Notes: generated by a model not told the origin, from the letters alone. Numbered from the stretch's first letter, positions 1 through 8,110 are shown. The stretch is 50,592 bases of DNA from an uncultured Acidobacteriota bacterium (GCA_902825985.1 CADEDC010000024.1:1-50592); one strand, 5' to 3'. A program made the numbers and translations.

Positions 1-7
1 TCGACAC

Positions 8-101
8 GGTGAGGTGGCCGAGAGGCTGAAGGCGGCGGTTTGCTAAACCGTTGTACGACCTTAAAGTTGTACCCAGGGTTCGAATCCCTGCCTCACCGCC
101 A
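8..101 (+). tRNA. tRNA-Ser (anticodon GCT)
   Basis: The acceptor strand GGTGAGG (8-14) pairs with CCTCACC (91-97), followed by discriminator G98 and an encoded CCA (99-101). The anticodon loop reads TTGCTAA with anticodon GCT at 42-44, which decodes AGC/AGU serine codons. A long variable arm (about 50-73) and the GGTTCGAATCC T-arm fit the serine class II shape. The 3' part, from 61 onward, is shared on the opposite strand with the end of the adjacent integrase gene, so this tRNA is the probable attachment site of that element. Confidence 0.96.
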
Positions 102-1020
102 GTTTTCCCCCCGGATTTATTGATCGTTTTTCGTCCCGGGGGGCCGTCTCCCCCACGTCTCCAAAATCCTGCACGCCACGCCCGGCCTGCAGCCTTCCCG
201 CCGGCTCCTCCAACAACCGAATCGCCGCGTCCAGCGCCGCTGGGCTCAGGTGCATGTAGCGCTGCGTCATCGCCAGATCCTTGTGCCCGGCCAGCTCCTG
301 AATCGCCCGCGCCGGCGCCCCCCGCATCGCGAGGTGCGAACAGAACGAGTGCCGCAGGATGTGGACGCCGCCGAGTCCCGGCTTCATCCCCTCGGCCAGG
401 CCGGCCCGCCGCGCCGCCCGCTTGGCCCGGGTCTGGACGATTTGCCGCGTGAGCGGCTGACCGTCGTCCTGCAGCAGCACGCGCGCGCTCCGCAGGTGCC
501 GATGCTCGGCCAGGGCTGCCGCCAGCCGTCTCGTCAACGGCACGTGGCGCAGCCGCCCGCCCTTGGGCGTCGTCACGTTGCCGTTCCAATCCGACCGGCG
601 GACGCAGACTTGCCGGTTGACCAGATCGACGTCGGCCCACTCGAGCGCGATCATCTCGCCGCACCGCAGCCCCGCCTCACCGCCCAACAGCACGATGAGC
701 AGCGTTCGCGGATCGTGTGCGCGCGCCGCCTCGACGAGCCGCTCGTACTCGTCGAAGTCGTAGAACGCGGTGGATCCTTTCGGAACCGGCAGGAGCTTGA
801 CCGAGCACGGCATCCGCTCGATGACCTCCCACTCGACCGCCTTCTTCAGCAGCACGCTCAGCACGGCAAGGACGTTGTTCACGGTCCAGGAACCGAGGCG
901 CGAACGCGCGTAGTCTCGGGACCTCCCTTCGTGGTGCCTGACGTCAGCAACCGGCTCCGGTTGCCGCGCGAGGTTCAGGGCAGCCGCCGGACGTCTCCGG
1001 CAAGCGCCGGGACCTCGCAA
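61..1020 (-). pseudogene. Tyrosine recombinase/integrase, N-terminally eroded, overlapping tRNA-Ser
   Basis: The catalytic domain of a phage or island-type integrase is intact. The six expected residues can be assigned in the open frame: R119 (AGLRCGE), K153, H220 and R223 (HILRH), H246 (LAGHK) and the nucleophile Y255 (QRYMHL). Only the second half of the N-terminal SAM-like DNA-binding domain is recognisable, from about residue 40 (TVNNVLAVLSVLLKKAVEW). The first ~35 residues look like unrelated read-through, so the true start and arm-binding region seem lost by deletion or frameshift. The C-terminal residues RQGFEPWVQL are simply the antisense of the tRNA T-arm, and the TAA stop lies at 61-63 inside the tRNA. 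This arrangement is typical of integrases whose attB is a tRNA 3' end. It could still be a functional short integrase from a downstream start, but I favour a decayed gene. Confidence 0.75.
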
Positions 1021-1193
1021 GTGTCCGTATCCAGTCGGGTTGCCTGAAATTCGACGTCGGCTATATCAACGCGAGCCTATCGCGCCCTCTCTGATTGGTG
1101 AAGACTGCGCCGGGACTTGGTCTGGCCCCGGCATCACGGCGTAGGCGCCACCGCCACGGACCGCCGGTCCACAACCCGAGAGGACAACGATCG

Positions 1194-1811
1194 ATGCCGA
1201 CAACACGCCCCAGGCTCGTACACACGCTGCTCACGACACTTGCACTCGCCGTTGGTGTCTCATCGCCTGCGCGGGCCCAGGACACGTTCTCGAACATGTC
1301 GGACCTGGTGCCCGATCGCTGCTTCAGTGCGCCGCTCTCGACGGTGCACGACAACGCGCTCACCTTTGGCATCGAGACCGGTCAATACGTCTCGGGCTGG
1401 ACGGTGCGCTCCAAGGGCTGTGGCGCGTCGGCTGGTTCGAAGACGTGGTTTCCACGATCCACGTCCGACAGACTTTCGGTGACGGTCAATGCTCCGGCGG
1501 GTCAGCGGATTGCCAGGATCTACTACCAGCAGGCGGGGCTTCGCCTCATCGAGCGAGCGACCTATTGGTACGCCAACGGCAGCCTGTCGATTTCCGTGGA
1601 CGGCATTCGGCTGACGCTGCTCAATTTCCAGTCGCCGAGTCTGATGCAGACGGTAGAGTTGAGCCACCTCGGTTTGACGACCGCGACGGTGAGCGTCGAC
1701 GTGACCCTGTCGGCCGGCCGAAACACCACCAGTCCTCGGGTGACGTCCGCACCTGGCGGTGTGCACTATGAAGTCACCGGCGCACAGATGATCGTTGAAT
1801 TCGCGGAGTGA
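1194..1811 (+). CDS. Secreted hypothetical protein, 205 aa
   Basis: I do not recognise a family. The ATG at 1194 is chosen because an AGAGGA run lies just upstream and the protein then begins with a clear Sec signal peptide: basic n-region MPTTRPR, hydrophobic core LLTTLALAVGV, cleavage after SSPARAQ. The open frame extends upstream to 1095 without such features. The mature part has two cysteines (RCFS and KGCG), which could form a disulfide, and alternating hydrophobic residues suggesting an all-beta extracytoplasmic domain (for example SISVDGIRLTLLNF). It stands alone, 170 bases before a small gene, with no partner to suggest function. Confidence 0.75.
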   Translation: MPTTRPRLVHTLLTTLALAVGVSSPARAQDTFSNMSDLVPDRCFSAPLSTVHDNALTFGIETGQYVSGWTVRSKGCGASAGSKTWFPRSTSDRLSVTVNAPAGQRIARIYYQQAGLRLIERATYWYANGSLSISVDGIRLTLLNFQSPSLMQTVELSHLGLTTATVSVDVTLSAGRNTTSPRVTSAPGGVHYEVTGAQMIVEFAE

Positions 1812-1981
1812 GCCGGCTGGTTCGTGAGCGGCCAGGTGACGTACGTCAGGCGACGGCGGCTCACGACCGCATGCCGAGAGAGTGCGGCACGCTGTAACCG
1901 GTCTGGGGTGCCGGCCCGTGTGCACTTGTGAACATCCCGCGAGCTGCGGTGCGAGCTAACCTCGCTTGGAGGTCCTCAAGC

Positions 1982-2164
1982 ATGAGTGCAAGCCATCACC
2001 CCACCGACGTCCACCTGCGCCAGCACCGGCTGAAGAAGCGCAACAAGCTGCGTGCGCGCATCGCAGCCGCCCCCGCGATCGCGCACGCCGCGCTTGAAGC
2101 CAAGGTCGCCCGCACCTACTCGCCGTTCCACATCCCACCAAAAGAGAAGCCGCCTCTCGTCTGA
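1982..2164 (+). CDS. Small basic hypothetical protein, 60 aa
   Basis: ATG at 1982 is preceded by a strong GGAGG (1968-1972) at good spacing, which makes this start preferable to the longer frame from 1928. The product is highly basic, with HRLKKRNKLRARIAAA near residues 14-30 and an Ala-rich segment likely to be helical, then a proline-rich end (PFHIPPKEKPPLV). It could bind nucleic acid, but no family is recognised and no neighbour points to a role. It sits 136 bases upstream of the ArsR operon on the same strand. Confidence 0.6.
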   Translation: MSASHHPTDVHLRQHRLKKRNKLRARIAAAPAIAHAALEAKVARTYSPFHIPPKEKPPLV

Positions 2165-2262
2165 CTCGGCTCACGGCCGTGAACGGCCGGGCCTCGCGGC
2201 CCGGCTCGTGGCCTGGCTCGCGCGCGCGGTTGCCGCGCGCCGGGCCGCGGGCCACGCAGCAC

Positions 2263-2290
2263 TTGACACGCGGCCGGGTGTCGATCCAAT
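2263..2290 (+). promoter_or_regulatory. Predicted sigma-70 type promoter of the ArsR operon
   Basis: A perfect TTGACA (-35) at 2263-2268 is followed after 16 bases by TCCAAT (2285-2290, 4 of 6 matches to TATAAT). This stretch is locally AT-richer than its surroundings. Transcription would begin near 2297, only a few bases before the ATG at 2301, so the ArsR message may be leaderless or nearly so. Confidence 0.5.
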
Positions 2291-2294
2291 AGTT

Positions 2295-2306
2295 AACCAC
2301 ATGGTT
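2295..2306. promoter_or_regulatory. Predicted ArsR operator overlapping the start codon
   Basis: AACCA (2295-2299) and TGGTT (2302-2306) form a perfect 5-bp inverted repeat around a CA spacer that includes the A of the ATG at 2301. From memory, TTAACCA-N2-TGGTTAA-like dyads are operators of ArsR repressors paired with AHSA1-domain proteins, and the left arm here extends to TTAACCA. Binding would cover the transcription start region and give autorepression of 2301-4061. Confidence 0.55.
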
Positions 2307-2741
2307 CAGTCTCAATACCTCAACCGGACGTTCGCTGCGCTCGCCGATCCGGTTCGACGCGACGTCATCGCGCACCTCGCAGAGGGCGAAGCGTCGGTAT
2401 CGGCGCTGGCCGCGGAGTACCCGATCTCGCTGACTGCGTTCCTGAAACACGTGCGGGTACTCGAGGACGCCGGCATTCTCCGCACCGAAAAGACCGGCCG
2501 CGTCCGCACCTGCCACCTCGCCGCGCCGCCGCTGCTCGCCGCCGAGGGCTGGCTGCGGGACCACCGGACGTTCTGGGAAGGCCAGCTCGCCGCGCTGGCG
2601 CGTTTCGTCGAAGCCGCCGAACGACAGGATGCACACACATGGCCGCACCCGACTCGCCCGCGCACGCCCTCGAAGTCCGGCGAACGATCCGCGCGTCACC
2701 CGAACGCATCTACGACGCGTGGACGACGGCGGACGCACTAG
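2301..2741 (+). CDS. ArsR-family winged-helix transcriptional repressor, 146 aa
   Basis: The N-terminal ~95 residues are a typical ArsR/SmtB winged helix: LADPVRRDVIAHLAEGEASV (helix 1-2), LAAEYPISLTAFLKHVRVLEDAGIL (helix-turn-helix) and a wing TEKTGRVRTCHL. No CxC metal-binding motif is visible, so it is not an obvious metal sensor. It fits the subgroup paired with AHSA1/SRPBCC proteins. ATG 2301 is chosen from the promoter/operator context and the domain start; the frame is open further upstream. The C-terminus reads 103 bases into the next gene, and the last ~35 residues are basic and probably not conserved. It likely represses its own operon through the dyad at 2295-2306. Confidence 0.85.
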   Translation: MVQSQYLNRTFAALADPVRRDVIAHLAEGEASVSALAAEYPISLTAFLKHVRVLEDAGILRTEKTGRVRTCHLAAPPLLAAEGWLRDHRTFWEGQLAALARFVEAAERQDAHTWPHPTRPRTPSKSGERSARHPNASTTRGRRRTH

Positions 2742-3082
2742 CGCGCTGGTTCGCGCCCTCGGCGGAGTTCACGACCATCGTCCACACGTTGGAGCTGCGC
2801 GTCGGCGGACAGTACCGCCTCGAGATGCGCCACAGCAGCGGTTCGACGCGCGTCGCCGTGGGCACGTACCACGAACTCACCCGCCCGACGCGCCTCTCGT
2901 TCTCGTGGCGGTGGGAAGGCGCGGCGATGGCCGACACACTGGTCACCATCGAGCTGATTCCCGCCGGCTCGAGCACCGAGCTGGTGCTGACGCATACCGG
3001 CTTCCCGACGCCGCACGACCGCGACGAGCACAGCAAGGGCTGGCTCGCGTGTCTCTCCCGAATCGACACCACCATGGCCTAA
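2639..3082 (+). CDS. SRPBCC/AHSA1-domain protein, 147 aa
   Basis: This is a START-like helix-grip protein of the AHSA1 (activator of Hsp90 ATPase homologue) group. Typical features are the opening RTIRASPERIYDAWTTADALARWF, the central beta strands ending RLSFSWRWEG, and a C-terminal helix that begins TPHDRDEHSKGWLACL. Such proteins usually bind small hydrophobic ligands, and when encoded right after an ArsR regulator they form a common two-gene unit. It overlaps the ArsR gene by 103 bases and is followed 22 bases later by the DinB gene, so translational coupling is likely. The ligand is unknown. Confidence 0.85.
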   Translation: MAAPDSPAHALEVRRTIRASPERIYDAWTTADALARWFAPSAEFTTIVHTLELRVGGQYRLEMRHSSGSTRVAVGTYHELTRPTRLSFSWRWEGAAMADTLVTIELIPAGSSTELVLTHTGFPTPHDRDEHSKGWLACLSRIDTTMA

Positions 3083-3104
3083 CCACACTTTGGAGTCACC
3101 GCTC

Positions 3105-3602
3105 ATGCGAATCGCCGACGGACTCATCATGGAGCTCGAACAGGAAGCCACCACCACGCGTCGCCAGTTGGAGCGCGTGCCCGCCGCCCACCTCACGTGG
3201 AGGCCGCATCCCAAGTCGATGTCACTCGGCCAGCTCGCCCTGCACGTCGCCGAGACGCCCGGCCGTGTCGCACAGCTGGCGGCCAGTAGCCTCGACCGAC
3301 TGCCGCAGTTTCAACAGGCAGAGGCCACGAGCACGAAGGAACTGCTGGACGCGTTCGATGCGAGTATCGCGGCGGCCAAGGCGGCCCTCAACGGATGGGA
3401 CGACGCGGCCATGATGCAGACGTGGACGATGAGCGGGGACGGCAAGACGATCATGTCCATGCCTCGGGTCGGCCTGCTGCGCGCGATCATGCTCAATCAC
3501 TGGTACCACCACCGCGGGCAGATTCAGGTCTACCTGCGGCTGCTCGATGTCCCAGTTCCCAGCGTGTACGGACCAACGGCCGACGAGATGCCGTTCATGT
3601 GA
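3105..3602 (+). CDS. DinB-family protein, 165 aa
   Basis: This is a four-helix-bundle protein of the DinB/YfiT-like superfamily. The putative metal ligands are in the expected places: a His in the second helix (LALHVAETPG, about residue 47) and the C-terminal HWYHHRGQ motif (about residues 131-138), followed by the usual VYLRLLDVPVPSVYGPT ending. Members include divalent-metal-dependent thiol transferases and many uncharacterised stress proteins. The ATG at 3105 has GGAG nine bases upstream, so it is preferred to the TTG at 3090. It is third in the ArsR-led group and probably co-regulated. Confidence 0.85.
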   Translation: MRIADGLIMELEQEATTTRRQLERVPAAHLTWRPHPKSMSLGQLALHVAETPGRVAQLAASSLDRLPQFQQAEATSTKELLDAFDASIAAAKAALNGWDDAAMMQTWTMSGDGKTIMSMPRVGLLRAIMLNHWYHHRGQIQVYLRLLDVPVPSVYGPTADEMPFM

Positions 3603-3620
3603 CACAGGGGAGCCCCACCG

Positions 3621-4061
3621 ATGCACGTCGACGTCGTCACGAGCGTCGTAATACGCCGCCCACGAGCGGAGGTCGCCGCCTACGCGTCGAATCCCGACCA
3701 TGTGCCGGCGTGGTACGTGAACATCACGTCGGTGGAATGGCAGACGGCTCCGCCAGCGGCGGTCGGGACTCGCGTCGCGTTCGTGGCTCGCTTTCTCGGC
3801 CGTCGCCTCGCCTACACGTACGAGATCGTCGAGTGGGTGCCGGATGTTCGGATCGTGATGCGCACCGCCGAGGGACCGTTTCCGATGGAGACCACCTACA
3901 CGTGGACGTCCACGCCGGAGGGCTGGACGTTGATGACGCTCCGCAATCGCGGCACTCCGGCGGGATTCTCGGTGCTGTTCGCGCCGTTCATGGCGCGAGC
4001 CGTACGACGCGCCAACCGCAAGGACCTCGCGGCGCTCAGGGCGCTGCTCGAGTCCAGGTAG
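3621..4061 (+). CDS. SRPBCC-family (polyketide cyclase/dehydrase-like) protein, 146 aa
   Basis: A second helix-grip protein in the group, different from the AHSA1 protein at 2639. It starts VVTSVVIRRPRAEVAAYASNPDHVPAWY, the strand-helix-helix entry of the polyketide cyclase/START superfamily, continues with a strand rich in aromatics (RRLAYTYEIVEWVPDVRIVM) and ends in a basic C-terminal helix (RRANRKDLAALRALLE). An AGGGGAG ribosome site lies upstream of ATG 3621, 18 bases after the DinB gene. The ligand is unknown. No gene follows for about 400 bases, so it closes the operon. Confidence 0.8.
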   Translation: MHVDVVTSVVIRRPRAEVAAYASNPDHVPAWYVNITSVEWQTAPPAAVGTRVAFVARFLGRRLAYTYEIVEWVPDVRIVMRTAEGPFPMETTYTWTSTPEGWTLMTLRNRGTPAGFSVLFAPFMARAVRRANRKDLAALRALLESR

Positions 4062-4151
4062 GCGCGTCGTGACCGGTCATCTCGGAGTTCGGGGCGGAGC
4101 ACCGCGATAAACTCGGGCACCTCGTTCCGAGCGACGTCCCAGAGTTCCTCC

Positions 4152-4209
4152 TTTTCGTCCAGGGGCCGTTGCCCCCACGTCTCCAAATCCTGGACGCCAC
4201 GCCCGGCCC
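4152..4209 (-). pseudogene. Fragment of an integrase 3' end (relic)
   Basis: This stretch is closely similar, apart from small indels and substitutions, to 127-189 in the integrase C-terminal coding region. On the minus strand it reads GRGVQDLETWGQRPLDEK, against GRGVQDFGDVGETAPRDEK in the integrase. No catalytic domain adjoins it and no tRNA-like tail follows. It looks like the leftover tail of a second related integrase, or a repeat the element carries at its end, left in the 395-base gap between 4061 and 4457. Confidence 0.55.
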
Positions 4210-4223
4210 GCGGCGGTGTCAAT

Positions 4224-4271
4224 GCCGGTCCAAAATCCGACAGTGCCGCCGGTTGAAAATCCGACAGATCG
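4224..4271. repeat. Tandem 24-bp terminal-type repeats, possible IS21-family end
   Basis: Two imperfect 24-bp direct repeats lie back to back: 4224-4247 and 4248-4271, sharing GCCGGT and the 12-mer AAAATCCGACAG (4232-4243 and 4256-4267). TGTCAAT precedes the first. Multiple short terminal repeats of this TGTCAAT...GGT-AAAAT-CGACAG type resemble the ends of IS21-family insertion sequences as I remember them. No istA/istB coding sequence is recognisable nearby, so this would be a solo end. The family assignment is inference. Confidence 0.45.
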
Positions 4272-4456
4272 ACGAGGGGACGAGCCTCGGATCGTCGTGC
4301 GCCAGGGCGGTTTCGGTTCTGTGGTTCGGGCGACGGTTGTGGATCGTCCCTGGTCGTCGAACACCGCAGGCGGCGGCTTTGGCGGGCGTATTCGAGGCCC
4401 GAGTCGCTGGCGCGCTTCTTGTTGAGCACGACGCGGCCAATGGCGTGGAGGTATAC

Positions 4457-6514
4457 GTGCGACTGCTGGCGTTGACGGGCCGGATGTGCACAATCGGGCT
4501 CGCGTGTGCTCTTGTCCTGGGCCTGCAACCGGCCGTGCTCTCCGGCCAGGCGAGCACCTACGGGCTCACCATCCCGGCGGCCCACCCGCGTATATGGTGG
4601 ACCGCGGACCGTCTCACCCGAGCCCGCGCCTGGTATCAGAACAATCCGTTCACCCCCCGCACCGACGACCCGATGGGGAACGCCACACGATGCGTGCTGA
4701 CGGGCGAACCGACCTACTGCCAGGTCGCCGTCAACTACGCGATGAACCAGTTGTGCTCGAACGCCGCCTGCACCTCCACCGATCCGAACTACGGCGTCGC
4801 GGCTGACGATGCCCGGTGGGAAGGCGAGAACGTCATCACCGTGTTCGACTGGTGCTATGCCTACTTCACGCCCGCCCAGCGCACGACGCTCATCAACCGG
4901 TGGAATACCTACTTCGCGAACATCCGCCTGCGAAGCTGGGGCGGGCCAACCATGTATCACAGCAACTACAACTGGGGATACATGCGGAACGAGATCCTGT
5001 GGGGGATTGCGACCTGGGGTGAGAATGCCGCGGCTGCCACCAACCTGCAGTACGGGCTGCAGACCCGGTGGACGAACAGCCTCGCACCCTACTTCGCCGG
5101 GCCGGGACGCGGCGGCCTGTTCCAGGAAGGCAGCGCCTACGGGTCGGCGATCGGCGAATACTCGACCGTGCCGTTCGGCACCGCGTCGCTCCTCGGGCGC
5201 GACGTCTACCGCGAGACCAACTTCTTCCGCGAAGCGATCGTCTACATGGTGCATGCGACGCTGCCGGCGCCAACCTACAACCGGAACAATGGCGGCTCGT
5301 ACTGGGAGATCTTCCCGTTTGCCGACGACGAGCGGTTCTTCGATGGCGGGATGCCGGCGCGTGGCAACTACGGCACGTTCATGGTCGCGATGGCTGACTA
5401 CTTCCGCGACTCGGCGATCGGCGGATACGCACGCCGCTGGGTCACCATGGTCGACCCGACGCGGCCCAGTCACGTCCGGGCGGTCGATCGCGGCGGCTCC
5501 GAACAGCCGTTCACCAGTCTGCCGCTGGACTACGCCGCGGTCGGCGGCCGCTTCGCCTACGGCCGCAGTGACTGGAGCGGCGGCGCCACGGTGTTCAATC
5601 TGCAGCTCGATCACACCGAAGACGAGGGCCACAAGCACAACGACGCCGGCAGCTGGCAACTGTGGCGGGCCGGTCGCTGGCTGTCGCGGGAAACCACGGG
5701 CTACGCGCAGAACATCACCGGCTATGGTGGCGTGTCGGTCGATGCGAACGACGCGGCGGCCCACAATACGCTGTTGGTGGGAGGCCGTGGGCCGGCTCCG
5801 GGCTACATTCAGGGTCCGTCGAACGTCTTCAGGCTCGAGAGTCAGCCGACGCACTTCTTCGCCGCCGTCGACCTCACGCCGGCATACCGGGCCACTCACC
5901 AGGCTCTCGACAACCCGGCGGTCGCGCACGTCGAGCGGGAGTTCCTCTTCCTGAGGTCGTTCGAGACGCTGGTGGTGTTCGACCGGATCGAGAGTACGAC
6001 GGCGGCCACCGCGAAGACGTTCCTGGCACGCTTCGAGACCAGTCCTGCCATCGATGCCGCGGGCCGGGTCGTGACGGCGGTCAACGGCCCGCAGGCCGTC
6101 CGGATCACGACATTGGTTCCGGCGAACCCGACCTATCGACCGGTCGTCAACGAGGGTGGCGCCATCGGCCAGTTCCGCCTCGAAGTCGAGACCTCCGGCG
6201 CCACGCAGTCATACTTCCTCCACGTCGTGCAGGCGAAGGGCGCCAGCGACGCGAATCTTGTCGCGGCGGTCAGCGACAACGGCAGCGCGTTCACCGTCAC
6301 CCTCACTCACCCGTCCCGGGGCACGGCGGTGGTCGCGTTGCAGAAGGGGCGCGTGTCGTCAGGCGGGTCGGTGACGGTCGGCGGTCAATCGTTCGCGTTG
6401 ACCAGCAGTGTCGGTACGGCTGTGGTCACCGACCAGGGGGTGTCGTGGAGCGGCACCACCGTCCCGCCGATCATCGGGCCGGCCGCGCCGACCGGCGTGC
6501 ACATCGTCCGGTAG
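4457..6514 (+). CDS. Secreted heparinase II/III-like polysaccharide lyase, 685 aa
   Basis: A GTG at 4457 is chosen: it has GGAGGT six bases upstream and yields a signal peptide (hydrophobic CTIGLACALVLGLQPAV, cleavage near LSGQA). The frame continues open upstream to 4169, but that part lies over the integrase/IS relics and is not conserved-looking. The mature N-terminal half has the Tyr/Trp/Asn-rich, alpha/alpha-toroid-like segments of lyases (YNWGYMRNEILWG around residue 173). The C-terminal half has the heparinase II/III beta-sandwich signature EGHKHNDAGSW (about residues 390-400), with His and Asp as likely active-site or metal-site residues. It probably degrades an acidic or uronic polysaccharide outside the cytoplasm. 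The substrate is not predictable, and no CAZyme neighbours are present. Confidence 0.75.
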   Translation: MRLLALTGRMCTIGLACALVLGLQPAVLSGQASTYGLTIPAAHPRIWWTADRLTRARAWYQNNPFTPRTDDPMGNATRCVLTGEPTYCQVAVNYAMNQLCSNAACTSTDPNYGVAADDARWEGENVITVFDWCYAYFTPAQRTTLINRWNTYFANIRLRSWGGPTMYHSNYNWGYMRNEILWGIATWGENAAAATNLQYGLQTRWTNSLAPYFAGPGRGGLFQEGSAYGSAIGEYSTVPFGTASLLGRDVYRETNFFREAIVYMVHATLPAPTYNRNNGGSYWEIFPFADDERFFDGGMPARGNYGTFMVAMADYFRDSAIGGYARRWVTMVDPTRPSHVRAVDRGGSEQPFTSLPLDYAAVGGRFAYGRSDWSGGATVFNLQLDHTEDEGHKHNDAGSWQLWRAGRWLSRETTGYAQNITGYGGVSVDANDAAAHNTLLVGGRGPAPGYIQGPSNVFRLESQPTHFFAAVDLTPAYRATHQALDNPAVAHVEREFLFLRSFETLVVFDRIESTTAATAKTFLARFETSPAIDAAGRVVTAVNGPQAVRITTLVPANPTYRPVVNEGGAIGQFRLEVETSGATQSYFLHVVQAKGASDANLVAAVSDNGSAFTVTLTHPSRGTAVVALQKGRVSSGGSVTVGGQSFALTSSVGTAVVTDQGVSWSGTTVPPIIGPAAPTGVHIVR

Positions 6515-6640
6515 TCCCCACGTCGTTCAGAACGAGAGACCGACGCCGAGTCCGACCCGATGACCGTGGTGGCACCATCGTCGGTGAGGGCACGGCCGCA
6601 ACGGGGTTGACAGTCCGAGTCTCGGGTCTGCGGCCATACC

Positions 6641-6946
6641 ATGGCGACGTTGACGTTCAAGTTCACCGATGATGAAACTCGTCTGATCCTCGACGCTGGA
6701 ATCCCGGGCGCCTCTCTACCATCGTCCCGGCCTGTTGCCATGCTGGCCTCGCGTCCGGGAGACGTGGCCTGGAAGGATCTGGTCGCCGCCACCAGGCCCG
6801 GCGTGAAGATGCCCTATATTTTTCCCCCGCCCTCGACACCCTTCATCTCCGTGGAGCCCGACGTGGTCAAGGGATCGCCCCAGGCGGCACACGGCCGCCG
6901 GTCAGCCGACGGGCGCCTCGCACGCACGCTCCAGGAGTCTGCATGA
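6641..6946 (+). CDS. Doubtful small ORF, 101 aa
   Basis: The frame starts at ATG 6641 and ends with a 4-base overlap on the next gene (ATGA at 6943). No convincing ribosome site precedes it and no family is recognised. The opening MATLTFKFTDDETRLIL is protein-like and the C-terminal third is not. The preceding part of this gap (6515-6640) holds only a short minus-strand stretch, around 6527-6565, reading GLGVGLSF-stop, which resembles the terminal strand of an outer-membrane barrel and may be a relic. I list the ORF because the 6515-6942 gap has nothing better. Confidence 0.2.
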   Translation: MATLTFKFTDDETRLILDAGIPGASLPSSRPVAMLASRPGDVAWKDLVAATRPGVKMPYIFPPPSTPFISVEPDVVKGSPQAAHGRRSADGRLARTLQESA

Positions 6947-8073
6947 GACGAGTAGTTCAGCACGTGCACGGTGTTCTTGCGGCGGTGATCTGCGGCGCGT
7001 TGTCCATGGCCGCGCCGGCCGCGGCCCAGACGGTGTACTCGGTGACGGATGTGGGCCTTCTGCCAGGGTGCACGTATGCGACGGCCAGCGGCCTGAACGC
7101 GTACGGCGACGTGGTGGGGTTCTGCCTGGCGAACGTAAACACCGGGCTGGCCCGCGCGTTCGCCTGGAAGGGCGGCACCCTCACGGATCTGGGTCGGCTG
7201 CCGGGCGGCACGTTCAACCTCGCCACGGCCATCAATGCCTCAGGCACGATCGTGGGGCAGGGCGATGCGAGCAGCGCGGCGCAGATTGGGTGGGTGACGC
7301 GGTCAGGCTCGCTGTCCAACTTCTTTTCGAACAACGGCGGGCTCACCCGTACGATCTTCATTTCCGACGCCGGTGCGATCGGCGGTGTGTACACCACGAG
7401 CAAGAGCGGCTGGCTGAAGTCGGTGAAAGGCGCCGTCTGGACGATCGACCCGAAGGATCCGCGCCGTTACCGCAAAGCGGACCTGCCGGTGCTGCCGGGC
7501 GGCATCGATCCCAAGTCGAGTTGGGCGCGCCCAGCGGGGTTCAACCAGGCGATGCAGGTGGCCGGCTACGCGCAAACCGATCAGGTGGGCACGCGGGCCG
7601 TGTTCTGGAACAACGATGTGGCGCACACGATCGTCGATCTCGGCACGCTGCCTGGCGACTGGTTCAGCGAGGCGAAGGGGCTCAACGATCTCGAGCAGAT
7701 CGTGGGCGTGAGCTACGGCGCGATCGTGCGGCCGGTGCTGTGGGGCCGCGATGCGGCGCGCACGGCCGAGGCGCTGCCGCTGCTGCCGGGCGACAACATC
7801 GGATGGGCGGTGGCCCTCAACAACGCCGGCGTCATCGTGGGCGACAGTCACGCCGAGGACCTGCAGCCCGGCATATCCGGGCTGATCGCGACGCGCGCCG
7901 TGGTCTGGCGCGACGGCGCGGTGTCGGCGCTCGACTCCCTGCTTGAGCCGGTGACCGGCGCCGGCTGGACGATCGTCGAGGTCACGGGGATCAACGACCA
8001 GGGGCAGATCTCGGCCACCGGTGTCCGCAACGGACAGACGCGCGCGTTGCTGCTGACGCCGGCACAACCCTAG
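6943..8073 (+). CDS. Exported HAF-repeat protein, 376 aa
   Basis: ATG 6943 has AGGAG (6933-6937) upstream and gives a signal peptide ending AAPAAAQ. The rest is built of HAF-type repeats of about 50 residues, each with a pattern like LTDLGRLPGG followed by AxAINASGTIVGQ. Recurrences include DLGTLPGDWFSEAKGLNDLEQIVG and LPLLPGDNIGWAVALNNAGVIVG, and the gene ends with ARALLLTP. HAF-repeat proteins are probable extracellular beta-propellers of unknown function, often multi-copy in Acidobacteria and Planctomycetes. It converges on the minus-strand gene ending at 8111. Confidence 0.85.
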   Translation: MRRVVQHVHGVLAAVICGALSMAAPAAAQTVYSVTDVGLLPGCTYATASGLNAYGDVVGFCLANVNTGLARAFAWKGGTLTDLGRLPGGTFNLATAINASGTIVGQGDASSAAQIGWVTRSGSLSNFFSNNGGLTRTIFISDAGAIGGVYTTSKSGWLKSVKGAVWTIDPKDPRRYRKADLPVLPGGIDPKSSWARPAGFNQAMQVAGYAQTDQVGTRAVFWNNDVAHTIVDLGTLPGDWFSEAKGLNDLEQIVGVSYGAIVRPVLWGRDAARTAEALPLLPGDNIGWAVALNNAGVIVGDSHAEDLQPGISGLIATRAVVWRDGAVSALDSLLEPVTGAGWTIVEVTGINDQGQISATGVRNGQTRALLLTPAQP

Positions 8074-8093
8074 AGCTCGGAAACGACCGATCG

Positions 8094-8110
8094 GCCCGCC
8101 GTTGTCGGGC
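8094..8110. terminator. Weak hairpin between convergent genes
   Basis: GCCCG (8094-8098) and CGGGC (8106-8110) form a short stem with a 7-base loop in the 37-base gap between two converging genes. There is no T-run on either side, so intrinsic termination is uncertain. Confidence 0.25.

Noticed and set aside
1928..1981. Longer N-terminus for the 60-aa protein
   Set aside because: The strong GGAGG at 1968-1972 lies inside this extension and serves the ATG at 1982.
3896..5929. 677-aa minus-strand open frame opposite the heparinase-like gene
   Set aside because: Arg/Val/Gly-rich composition without domain features; it is the antisense shadow common at this GC content. Only its integrase-tail portion (4152-4209) has meaning.
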